64,000 bases of DNA, taken from Hypomesus transpacificus (taxonomy: Eukaryota; Chordata; Actinopteri; Osmeriformes; Osmeridae). The stretch covers positions 7,608,376 to 7,672,375 of the forward strand of contig NC_061063.1 in assembly GCF_021917145.1 (NCBI RefSeq), in the 5' to 3' direction. This document shows positions 24,401-34,703 of the stretch, piece after piece. The notes beneath the pieces were generated by a model. That model ran no database searches. It saw only the letters and a program-made list of their open reading frames with translations, and was not told where the DNA came from. The translations under genes were made by a program, and so were the position numbers. Positions within the stretch are counted from its first letter, which is position 1. Every line of letters starts with the position of its first letter.

Positions 24401-27048
24401 AATGTGGTTTACTTTTATTTTGGAACGTTGTTTATGTGTTTTGATGTAATAATCAATACAATAATAATGAAACATCATTAAATACAAATCATACCTTGAG
24501 AGCAATTGTTTACTAAAGTATTCACAAAGAAACTAGGCGCCTAACGCACCAGAGCTGTATCGTAAAAACATGTTTCTTTTTACACCCAAACCTGCATACT
24601 AAAATGGGGACACCGGCCATATGAAAGAAAGGTTGTCAAACACATACAAATTCAAATTGGATCATTAATCAAGGCTGCAGTAGACCAAGTGGTGCCCTTG
24701 CAAGACAAGGGAATATGTTAACACATGTTGGTCTGTTGCAAGCACAAACTGTGTAAATGAACATGTTACAGTATTAAAAGTATTACTAGAATGTAATCCC
24801 TAAAATAATAAAACACAATCATATCAAATATGACATTAAAAGCTGTTTAGAACTACATTTACAAGAACGCAACTTTTAATGATAATTTCAGAGTCTTCCT
24901 AGGTCCACCTTCCTATTCAACTGTTGAGATCACCTCTCCAGACGTGGTCATTAGAGTGTGATTGTCATTTTAGCATTCATGCAAATCAACGACTGTCCCA
25001 GACGAGTGTCTTAGGGACCAGTGACAAAGGGGGTGCCAATACAGCCCTACATTAGTAAATGCAAAATATTTGCATCTGACACTAGGGGCCATTTAGAAAA
25101 TAATTCAGACTGTCGTTGCACAAACACAACACGGTTTAAGAAAGGTTTTTTTTCAACCTTTCAAAACTTTCCACATGTGAAGTGAAAGGAAAGGATAGGA
25201 GAGAAGAGGAGGAGAACAAGAAGCCTAAAGCAGAATACAATAGAGTACAGTAGAGTAGAGTCCTCATCAAGAATTAATCAATTATACAAACTTCAAACAA
25301 TCTAAATTATTTTCCTAAACACCCCTAATAGCCTACGACTAAAAACATATTCAAATGTAGAATCTTCTAGAATCTTCAGAGTTCAGATGAACTAGGACCT
25401 TTTTATTTGACTCAAAACACTAGTTTGTTTTTCTCAGAAACATTCTATTACTACTGAATACCTTTGAACTTCCTGAGGATTCCATCACAGAGGACAACTA
25501 CTTGGACCAGCTTAGCAGTCTGAACAACACTTCACCGGACATTATTCAGTCGCTGGATATCAAAATCTGCGACATGCAGCAATTACTCAGTGAGGTACCG
25601 AGCTTCAGTCATGCACTACATCTAAACATTACAGATACATTCCATCAGAACCTCTTTCAACTTATAAGTGGATTGTCTGTTAATGTGTCTTCACACAGTG
25701 TAAAGAGCCATTAGAAACCTTGTGAAACCTTCACAACATAAAGTTGTTATATGTATTTCCATGCATGTTCTATGTATGCTGTCACTAATATGCGTTTTGT
25801 ACCTGCAGGGTGTTGAAGGAACAGGTCTGGCCTTCATTGTGTTCACAGAGGCCATCAGCAAGATGCCCGTGTCTCCTCTGTGGGCCATCCTCTTCTTCGT
25901 CATGCTCTTCTGCCTGGGGTTGTCCACCATGTTTGGGAACATGGAGGGAGTGGTGGTGCCCCTGCAGGATCTTGGCATCTTCCCCAAACACTGGCGCAAA
26001 GAAGTCCTCACAGGTCTAAGAAGTATTTTACTTTCAGACACTGCAATACAAACATTTAATGTGAATTAGAATGTGGCACATCCATAAGATTAAGACTGTG
26101 CTCACGTTTTACTGTTCTTGAGTGACCAGATGCTGGTTTCCACGTCCGGAAAACTGGAAAGTAAAATGATGGTACTGATTTTTTTGTACCACAGACCTCA
26201 ATTGTGTGTTTCCTCTGTGTTTCAGTTATTGTTTGCATGGTGGCTTTTGTCATCGCCTTGCTTTTCACCCAGCGCTCAGGGAATTACTGGCTCGCCTTCT
26301 TTGACAACTTTGCTGGCTCCATCCCCCTTCTCACCATCGCCTTTTTTGAGATGTTCATTGTTGTCTGGGTCTACGGGATAGACAGGTAGATAAACAGCTT
26401 CAAGATCTCTCATGATTAGCTTTTGTCATGTGTGTGTGTGTGTGTGTTAATCAGTATGATTTAGTATTTATTCAGTAGTAGTTTTTCTAACCATGATAAA
26501 TAATCATTTATATTGTTTTATTACATAGTTGGCACACTCTGACCCAAGTCTAAAAAGTAATTCAATGACATCCTTTGCCCTGAGGTTTAACAAGGATATA
26601 CAGTTTATGATTGGACACAAGCCAAACATCTTTTGGCAAAGCACCTGGATGGTGATCAGTCCTCTTATTGTTCTGGTCATCTTAATCTTCTACCTGGTGG
26701 GAAAGATCACAGAGGAACTCACCTACCTCTCCTGGGATCCTGAATCAGTATGTGCAATAGCTCACTGCTCATTTGTATGATGTATATCTAATTGTCAAAT
26801 AAATGACTGTGAATTATGCATGATAAAAAAAAAACATGAATGTTCTTCTAACATAATTTTCTTCAATGTCTCAGGAGAACTTCCCTCTGTTGGATGTCAA
26901 GACCTATCCTAGCTGGATCAGCAGTATTATTTTCATTTTAGCTGGTGTACCAACTCTCATAGTCCCGATCTATGCATTGGGCAAGGTCATCTATGACCGG
27001 TGCTGCAAGAATCAAAACCAGATGCAGATTCTGGAAAACGTTCAATAA
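21484..27048 (+). CDS. slc6a19: Sodium-dependent neutral amino-acid transporter, slc6a19-like copy C with altered substrate pocket
   Basis: Twelve coding exons: 21484-21682, 22679-22819, 22950-23087, 23195-23376, 23563-23673, 23817-23929, 24171-24299, 25438-25594, 25809-26013, 26226-26385, 26585-26747, 26875-27048. Product 623 aa; the last exon is shorter than in copies A and B. All phases join cleanly and no stop is seen, so it looks functional. [16 protein letters not shown] and [13 protein letters not shown] mark it as SLC6A19-like. In TM6 it reads [16 protein letters not shown] where A and B read [16 protein letters not shown]. The two changed positions align with LeuT Ser256 and Phe259, which contact the substrate, so substrate preference may differ. 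The exon 11 acceptor is CTGAG. An AATAAA overlaps the stop codon. Confidence 0.92.
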
Positions 27049-27690
27049 AGTATTTTTAAGCATTTCAGTGTTTTGTCTAGTTCACTCTTTTTGCAACTTT
27101 GTAAAATTGGCAATATTAAGTGTTGTTTATAAACAGAAAAATTGTTTTATAATGTGCTTTTATTAAATGAACTTGTGACCAGATAAACTTTTGATTTTGG
27201 CCCTTTCTTAGCTGCTGCAGTCTCTTGAAATTGTTTACAATTATGTCCACTAGTTAATAATATATTGTAATATACATAGACATTGGTTAAAGTTACATTT
27301 GTGCTTTGTTGCTTTTTTCTAAATGCCAAAAAGTGTATGTCACCTTATTTAAAAAGCAAGATCATATTTCTTTAAAAAATATATACTTAACACCTAATAA
27401 AAAAATGTTAACCTCTTTTTATGCATTTTTGGGGTTGTGGTAATTATCTGTATTTAATATGTATGTTTTTCTATCACAGTTCCTGAACTTTTCCTGGCCT
27501 ACCTGTTTCTCACATACTAAACTGATGCAACATTTCATAAAAAAAATGTAATGGTCCATTTAATGGTTATAGTGTCTACCCCAGACACGTTCCCATCTGT
27601 ATTATGAATTTGTCTTTCTTTATTGAAAGGTAAAAGGGGTTTTAAGATCCTTTCCTGGTAACTCCCGCAGGGTACAAGCAGCATCACCAG

Positions 27691-27703
27691 GTTACCTATT
27701 AAC
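27691..27703 (+). promoter_or_regulatory. HNF1-like binding site, unit 1
   Basis: GTTACCTATTAAC against the HNF1 consensus GTTAATNATTAAC: two mismatches in the left half, right half-site perfect. HNF1A is an established activator of the SLC6A18/SLC6A19 genes in kidney and gut. Motif match only. Confidence 0.35.
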
Positions 27704-27817
27704 AGACAGAGAGTTTTGACCACTAAATGATGATATCAAATTATAAATGTAGACATTTTCTTCCTGGTACCCTGCTTATCACAGCCCCTGAACTTTGCCT
27801 GGCCCACCTGTTTGCTG

Positions 27818-28074
27818 TTGCCTTTATTTGAACCAGATTCAAGGATATACATTTCTGCATCTCGCTCTTGCATTATGTTTCTTAAACTGCACTAAAACTT
27901 TTATTTTATTTCTTGCATTTTGACTGTTTTCAATGTCTTATTGAATGTTCTTAATTGTTTTTAATCTTGTTTTCTTTTGCATTATGTTTTGATGCTTTTA
28001 ATGGTTTTATGTGAAGCACTTTGAATTGCCTTGTTGTTGAAATGTGCTATACAAATAAACTTGCCTTGCCTCAT
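27818..28074 (+). mobile_element. LINE 3' end fragment (L2/CR1-like tail)
   Basis: Ends GTGAAGCACTTTGAATTGCC then a stretch ending AATGTGCTATACAAATAAAC, a familiar teleost LINE 3' terminus with imperfect TTGCC repeats at the end. It interrupts unit 2 of the tandem duplication, so it inserted after the duplication. Confidence 0.65.
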
Positions 28075-28254
28075 CACATACCAAACTGATGCAACAGTTC
28101 ATTAATAAAACTTTAATGGTCCTGTAAATGGTTATGGTCTCTACCCCATACACGTTCCCATCTGTATGATGAATTTGTCTTTCCTTATTGAAAGGTAATA
28201 TGGTTTTAAGATCCTTTCCTGGTAACTCCCTCAGGTTACAAGCAGCATCACCAG

Positions 28255-28267
28255 GTTACCTATTAAC
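28255..28267 (+). promoter_or_regulatory. HNF1-like binding site, unit 2
   Basis: Identical 13-mer to that at 27691, in the second repeat unit, about 455 bp before the slc6a18 ATG. Motif match only. Confidence 0.38.
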
Positions 28268-28722
28268 AGACAGAGAGTTTTGACCACTAGATGATGATGT
28301 CAAATTATGCATTTCTATATTCTCTTCCTGGTACCCTGCTTTGCTTCTCCCTACAAAAAAAGGAAAAGCTGCTTCCCAACGACAGATCTGGAATTGAGAG
28401 TCCTACTGCACACATGCTCACATCTGAGCTAATCCACTGTGGAGAGTCAAGGACAAAGGAACTAGAACAGCATTCAGAACTTCTATTTACTTCACTTTAG
28501 AGACCTAGACTAGCGACAGTGAGATTGTTCAGAATACTACTAACTCGGCTTTCGGAGTGCCTTACATCTGCATCAGATTTCAAACTATGACCATTGGATT
28601 AAAAAAAAAACATTGAAATCAAGTTTTCAAGGAGAAATTACAATTCAATGCATTACAAGCTAGGACCGGAGCTGGACTAAAAACAGAATTACACATCCTG
28701 TGTCGATCCTATCAAGCAGAAG

Positions 28723-31700
28723 ATGGCAGATTCAGGATTGAGTGTGGATGTTAAGAGAGAAGAGAGGCCAAAGTGGGACAACAAGGTTCAGTACCTGCTG
28801 ACCTGTATTGGGTTTGCTGTGGGTTTGGGCAATGTGTGGCGCTTCCCCTACCTGTGTCAGATCTACGGAGGAGGTGAGGGTTTTCTCTGGTTCAGTATCA
28901 CAATTGACAATGGTGTATTTTACGATCATTATTACATTCATATTCCTATTATTTTTCTGTTATTAGTTTTTGTTTTATGTTTCCTAATTGACGTCAACTT
29001 GAATTTGACTCATAATCCTGTTTGACTAACATGGTGCAGTGTGAGTCAATAACATTATTAGAAATGGAGGAAATGGTAACTTGAAAAAAATTGCAGGTTA
29101 ATGGGACTATACAGTCGTGACCATAAGTTTTGGCAATGACAATGTGTTTTGCAAATTTACTGGTTCTGTATTTTCACATGTTTCTATAGAATACTGGCAT
29201 ACAATAAGCGCTCTTTTGGGGCAACGTTTTTTCAATATATGCAAACAGTCCCCTCTTTTGCAGCAGTCAATCTGCACTCTATCAGGATGATTGATGATTT
29301 GACTCACTGAAATTATGTTGGCAACCACAAAATGTATGTTGCTCCCAATTCTTTCAGCCACGGCTGTATATGATAACATACTTCAGCATAAATTTTAAAA
29401 TATCCTTTGTGCCTCATACATCCTTAAACAGGAACTCTTGACCTCTTACACCTTTTAAACTTATAATGAATCAGATTCAGAGGTTAACGGAGTTAATGTC
29501 CAATCCCAGGAATGTGTCCTTTAACTTGACGTGACCTCATGGCCCCAGATAGTAGACTTCCATGGCCAGTGATCTTCTACACTGACCACTGAACATATAG
29601 TAGGAAAAGCAGGCTTTTAGTGTATGGACACATTTTGGTAGGGCATCTAGGACCAACACAGTGGACGACCACGTAGATACAAATGCCCAAAACAATTCCA
29701 ATTAGTAATTCCATTAAATCAACTAACATCACAGAGGAAATAATTGAAAATCTAGAGAAATTAATCAATGTAACCATTAAAAATATATAATCTTTACGTG
29801 TATTTTTATGCCTACCCGTGGCAGTTGCCTAATTGCCCAGAATGACCCGTGCTTTACTGTGCATGACAAATACATCTCTTTGACTTGACTTCCTGAACCC
29901 TCCGCCTGGTCTCTGACCTCCAGCCTCTCGCACACCCAGGTGCCTTCCTCATCCCCTACCTGATAGCCCTGGTGTTCGAGGGGCTGCCACTGCTCTACCT
30001 GGAGCTGGCTATTGGACAGAGGCTGCGCATGGGCAGCATCGGAGTCTGGAATGCCATCACACCCTTCCTTGGTGGAGTTGGTAGGCCTGGGCGACACTGT
30101 TTTGCACTAAAATAATGGTCTTGCAGATACGCACAATCCAAAATGTTACTCGTAACAAATAACAATGTCACTTCCTGTGTGCAGGTATTGCTTCCATGAT
30201 AGTGTCCTTCTTGGTGGCTCTATTCTACAACACCATCCTGGCCTGGGTCCTCTGGTACTTTTTCCACTCCTTCCAGGACCCCCTCCCCTGGGCCGAGTGC
30301 CCCATTAACGCCAACCACACAGGTAGACTGGATACATTTGAATGAGTACATTTCCACAACACTCATTCTGACAATTGGTTTAGTAAACACAGATTTAGTC
30401 CAATTTAGAATTTACCATTTTTAAAAGACACTGTTCCTACACCATGCATATTTTTGTCTGGGATCAGTGTTTGTATTTTTGTCTAATCAGTGTTTAAGGA
30501 AGTGTTACTTTGAAGTGAACTTCTTTCAGGAGCAAAGGCAAAAAAGTACATCCTGAAACATTCACAATGAATACACTATGTATGGGACAGTTCTAGCTAT
30601 TCCAAGATAGACAAACTCTCCTCCATGCCACTCAGACACTCTGGTTTCTCTTCAGCACACCCACCCTCTCTAACAATCTCTCAGGCTATGTAACAGAGTG
30701 TGTGGAGAGTACACCAGTCAACTACTTCTGGTATCGTCAGACTCTGAATATTTCACCCAACATCGAGACCAGTGGTTCCCTGCAATGGTGGATTGTTGTA
30801 TGCCTAGGAACCGCCTGGTTAGTTGTGTACATATGCTTCATCAGGGGAATCGAAACAATCGGCAAGGTGGGTGGATCTGCAAATCGATGTTCATCAATTA
30901 CTCATCTGTGATGCTCTTTGTTTACAGCAGCTCATACACGTTACGTGTGTCACATTTTTTCAAATGAATCAAAAAAATATATATCTTGGTTATATAGTGA
31001 TTCATGGTAGTTATGTATATAGTTGGTGATTCAGGGTAATTATGTTTATGGTTGTTGATTGCAATTGTAGACTCACCTCAGTTGAAAACTGTATTTGTGA
31101 CTCATGTTCCTGTGATTCGAAAATCACTATTCATACAAGGCAGAGACGTACTGTACAGTACTGCATAAGTATCAACCTGAAGAAAAGTCAACTAACTTCT
31201 ATTGAATCCCCTTTTTTTTTTCCCCTGTTTTCTTTGTATCCCTCTACTAGGCTGTGTATGTAACTGCTACATTTCCTTATCTGGTACTGACTATATTCCT
31301 GGTTCGAGCCCTCACCCTCCCTGGAGCCTCAACTGGTTTAGTCTACCTCTTCACTCCTGATGTGAGCTCCTAGAAATGGCCTTGACGTTCCTCCTATTTT
31401 CCTCATTCAAAGTTTTATGGCATTATACACTTTGGTAACATTGAGACCTCTGACCTACACTAGTCGCACCTTACAAAGAACTAACTTATGGCAATGCAGG
31501 CATAAGCAAACAGCAAGATGACAATTTATTAATGATACAAGACACATCATTTATAGATAGGCATATTTCTCTCCTGGTTGACCAAGGGTTATGTTTTCAT
31601 GAGCTTACTGTAATATAGCGGGTATAGATCAAACATAGTTTTTTTTTATATTCAGAGCACTCCAAACAGTATAAAAGTAAAAAAAAGTAATCATTAGTTA

Positions 31701-33964
31701 TTGTTAATTGATCAGTGGTTAAGGACAGACCTATTCAGAGGGAAAGAGGTCACATGATCATAGCCTAAAGAGGTCACATGATCATAGCCTAAAGAGGTCA
31801 CATGATCATAGCCTAAAGAGGTCACATGATCATAGCCTAAAGAGGTCACATGATCATAGCCTAAAGAGGTCACATGATCATAGCCTAAAGAGGTCACATG
31901 ATCATAGCCTAAAGAGGTCACATGATCATAGCCTAAAGAGGTCACATGATCATAGCCTGCCACTACTTATCGTGTGTGTCCTCACCTTAGTGGGAGAAGA
32001 TGAAGAACCCTCAAATGTGGCTTGATGCTGCCACTCAGATCTTTTTCTCTCTGTCACTGGCTTTTGGTGGACTCATTTCCTTCTCCAGCTACAACCCTGA
32101 GACGTAAGTCGATTTATTTACGAACCTGAATCCATTAGGATTCAACAATCAAATGGTGCTTTTCCACCAATATTTCTTCTTCTGTGTGTGTTTGTTAGTA
32201 ACAACTGTGAGAGGGACGCTATTCTGGTTGGGGTTATAAACAGCGCTACATCTATATATGCTTCCATCCCCATCTTTGCCATCCTGGGATTTAAAGCCAA
32301 CTCCAACTTAATCTCCTGTCTCGAGGGGTATGTACTACAAGAAAGGGTTGAATTTAGCACAAGACCAAACAAGGAAATGTACTTCAAGTATTTGTGTCAT
32401 CTGCAGGAACATCTTAGCATTGACAAATGTGTTCAACATCGAGGACCAAAACATAACAGTTGACAACTATGACCAGTGGTTTGAGGTCCTGAACGGGACT
32501 TATCCCGATAAAGTCTTCTCCCTGAACCTCAAACAATGCAGCCTGCAGACTTTCCTCCAAGAGGTAGGACACAGGATTTAATATTAGGTAGTACCTTCTA
32601 TGTAGGAGTGTTGTTCTCTTTCACGACTCCCTAACCTCTCTGTACCTTTTCAACCACTCTGTTAACTTCACTTTTCTCTATTGTCCTGTCTCCATCTCAC
32701 GCTGGTTGTTTCAGAGTGCATCAGGGACTGGCCTGGCGTTCATTGTGTTCACAGAGGCAGTTAAAGAGATGCCAGGCTCTCAGGTGTGGGCAGTGCTGTT
32801 TTTCATCATGCTTTTCAGCCTGGGTCTATCTTCCATGTTTGGCAACCTGGAGGGCATCCTCAGCCCTCTCAGGGACCTCCACATGGTGCCAAGCTGGATA
32901 CCCAAGGAGCTCTTCACAGGTAGAGACATCCCCCTTGGTCCCTTGGCAAAGGATGGGATTGTGGGGCATTAATAGCCTATTTAGTAATGCATCATGAGTT
33001 CTTAGGGGAATTATTTATTTAGAGGAAGAAAAGTTGGTGTTTGCTGGGCATACTTTTGAATGTACCTTATTCTCCTTTCCTCCATCTTTCTCTCTGTCCT
33101 TCTTTCTCTTATTTTTGGACGTCCAGCATTTATCTGCGTGGTATCTTTCCTGGTAGCTCTTATCTTCACCATGAGTTCGGGAAACTACTGGCTGGAAATC
33201 TTTAACAGCTATGTTGGCTCAATTCCTCTTCTGATAATAGCCTTCTTCGAAATCATAGCGGTGATTTACGTGTATGGAATGAAAAGGTAAGCGTATATAT
33301 TTTATTTATTTATTCTAATCTACCAATTTTGTACCTGTAATCATTTTTGGACTGAGTGTACTGCCACTTTTCAAACCTCAACTGAATATCCCTGTCTGGG
33401 TCTGTTTAGATTTGGCGACGACATTCTCTTTATGACTGGAAGGCGGCCCAACATCTTCTGGAAGGCGTGCTGGATGGTCATCAGTCCTGTGATGCTCGTT
33501 GTTGTTCTGGTTGCTTATGTTGCCATCCAGGTGCAGGTGGAACCCTCCTACGCTGCTTGGAATCCAGACTTTGTAAGTTGTTGGCTACGACCAGCTGACC
33601 TAGTATATCATTCTGGAATGTAAAACTATTACAGGATTGTACTATAGCATAATAGAATAAAAGCATGAAACTCTTTAAAAAAGGATAGATACATTTGGAT
33701 TCAGCTCAAGTAAGAGATTTTCTTGATGTTTCTTGACTTGTTACTTGTTTCTCTCCATAGAAAGACTTTCCCCAGTTTGATGTGCAGCCATACCCACAAT
33801 GGGTGTTTGCCATCTGTATCCTGCTTTCCACAGTCCCTGTCCTCTCCATCCCCCTGGTGGCTTTGTTCCACTTCATCCTCTGGGCAAAGCGCCGGCGTTC
33901 CTCCCAACGGCACCGCAACAGAGCCAATCCCTACGACAACGGTGGCTATGTTGTACACTCATAG
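28723..33964 (+). CDS. slc6a18: SLC6A18-type neutral amino-acid transporter (B0AT3)
   Basis: Twelve coding exons: 28723-28873, 29940-30080, 30185-30322, 30685-30866, 31251-31361, 31991-32103, 32199-32327, 32407-32563, 32715-32919, 33127-33286, 33410-33572, 33761-33964. Product 617 aa. The short N terminus runs into [16 protein letters not shown] and TM1 reads [19 protein letters not shown], as in SLC6A18 and unlike the long [11 protein letters not shown] start of the slc6a19 copies. Other SLC6A18-like points are [29 protein letters not shown] and [13 protein letters not shown]6 keeps [14 protein letters not shown]. Predicted role: Na+/Cl--coupled apical glycine and neutral amino-acid transport. 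The position next to tert matches human SLC6A18-TERT. Intron 1 holds a Tc1-like remnant and intron 5 a 24-bp minisatellite. Confidence 0.93.
29112..29366. mobile_element. Short Tc1/mariner-like element (non-autonomous)
   Basis: Left end CAGTCGTGACCATAAGTTTT; right end, read inward, CAGCCGTGGCTGAAAGAATT. Both sides abut a TA dinucleotide (29110-29111 and 29367-29368), the Tc1/mariner target duplication. No transposase remains in the 255 bp. In intron 1 of slc6a18. Confidence 0.7.
31743..31958. repeat. 24-bp minisatellite, nine identical copies
   Basis: Unit AAAGAGGTCACATGATCATA plus GCCT, repeated nine times without a single difference. In intron 5 of slc6a18, ending 32 bp before the exon 6 acceptor. 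The 83-aa minus-strand frame across it is just the repeat translated. Confidence 0.97.
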
Positions 33965-34703
33965 ACTGGCAAGACTGATTTGAATGCAGCATCAGACTTA
34001 ATATCAGGGGAAAAAAACTGTGATAAAGCTGCCTAAGTTCTTAACTCTTAATGAAGAGGAATAGACCTTCCATATTGCACATATAAACATGATTTTTCAT
34101 TTTTGATTTTGATGTGTACACTTGTCTCAATGTAAAACTTGCAAAAAAGTAACGAAAGTTATAAACTCAAAGTTTACACAAAGCAATGAAATGTATAAAA
34201 AAGGTGACCACCAGCATGCTTATAAAATCAATCTACACAGTATGAACTTTCCTTCGATAAACAAAATGTCCTCTACACTGGTCAAAATATCAGTTAAACA
34301 TTGATGACCATCGTACTTGGAAGAATACAGAGTACACAATAAATCAGCTATCAAAGTCCAGAGAGAGAGAGAGATGAAAGGATGGATGGTCCATGTTCAT
34401 ATCTTAACTATCAATCTTTATTGGTTACCCAGCTGGCATTCTATACAGTAACTTTTATGATTGACTACTGTTGCTTTGTTTCATAAAAATTGAGTCAGGA
34501 TGGCATTTACCAGGTCCAGTCTCATCCCTTCTTAAATATGACCCAGCTTGATTGCAAGAATATTTGAAATGAGGACACGAGTGAATTTGTAAATATGTGA
34601 AAATGGAAATGTGAAGTAATCCTTGTCTCTTGCCCGATTCCTCTAGGTACGTACTTCAAACACTATAAATGTTATGGTCCTCTGTGCTCATGTTTCGTAG
34701 TCC
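33965..34703. other. Convergent 3' ends of slc6a18 and tert
   Basis: Plus-strand AATAAA at 34338-34343 probably ends slc6a18. Minus-strand AATAAA (TTTATT at 34417-34422) probably ends tert. The two predicted cleavage sites lie within tens of bases of each other. A short GA run is at about 34361-34374. Confidence 0.6.

Larger units (their letters stand above)
27472..28341. repeat. Tandem duplication of a 305-bp unit, second copy interrupted by a LINE end
   Basis: Unit 1 is 27472-27776, from TATCACAG to GGTACCCTGCT. Unit 2 starts at 27777 with TATCACAG, is interrupted from about 27818 to 28074, and resumes with CACATACC to end at about 28341. The units share long blocks such as CAAGCAGCATCACCAGGTTA and TTAACAGACAGAGAGTTTTG. 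Each carries GTTACCTATTAAC, an HNF1-like site. Confidence 0.85.
27049..28722. other. Intergenic region between slc6a19 copy C and slc6a18
   Basis: Contains a tandem duplication of a roughly 305-bp unit (27472-28341), the second copy split by a LINE 3' end. About 380 bp of unique sequence upstream of the slc6a18 ATG presumably holds its promoter and 5' UTR; no TATA box is obvious. Confidence 0.65.

Noticed and set aside
7452-27048. One or more slc6a19 copies being pseudogenes
   Set aside because: All three keep twelve exons of near-identical length, consistent splice phases and no internal stop.
31712-31963. 83-aa minus-strand frame of GYDHVTSL repeats; possible CRISPR-like array
   Set aside because: It is the 24-bp minisatellite translated. 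The units are contiguous with no spacers, so it is neither a gene nor a CRISPR array.
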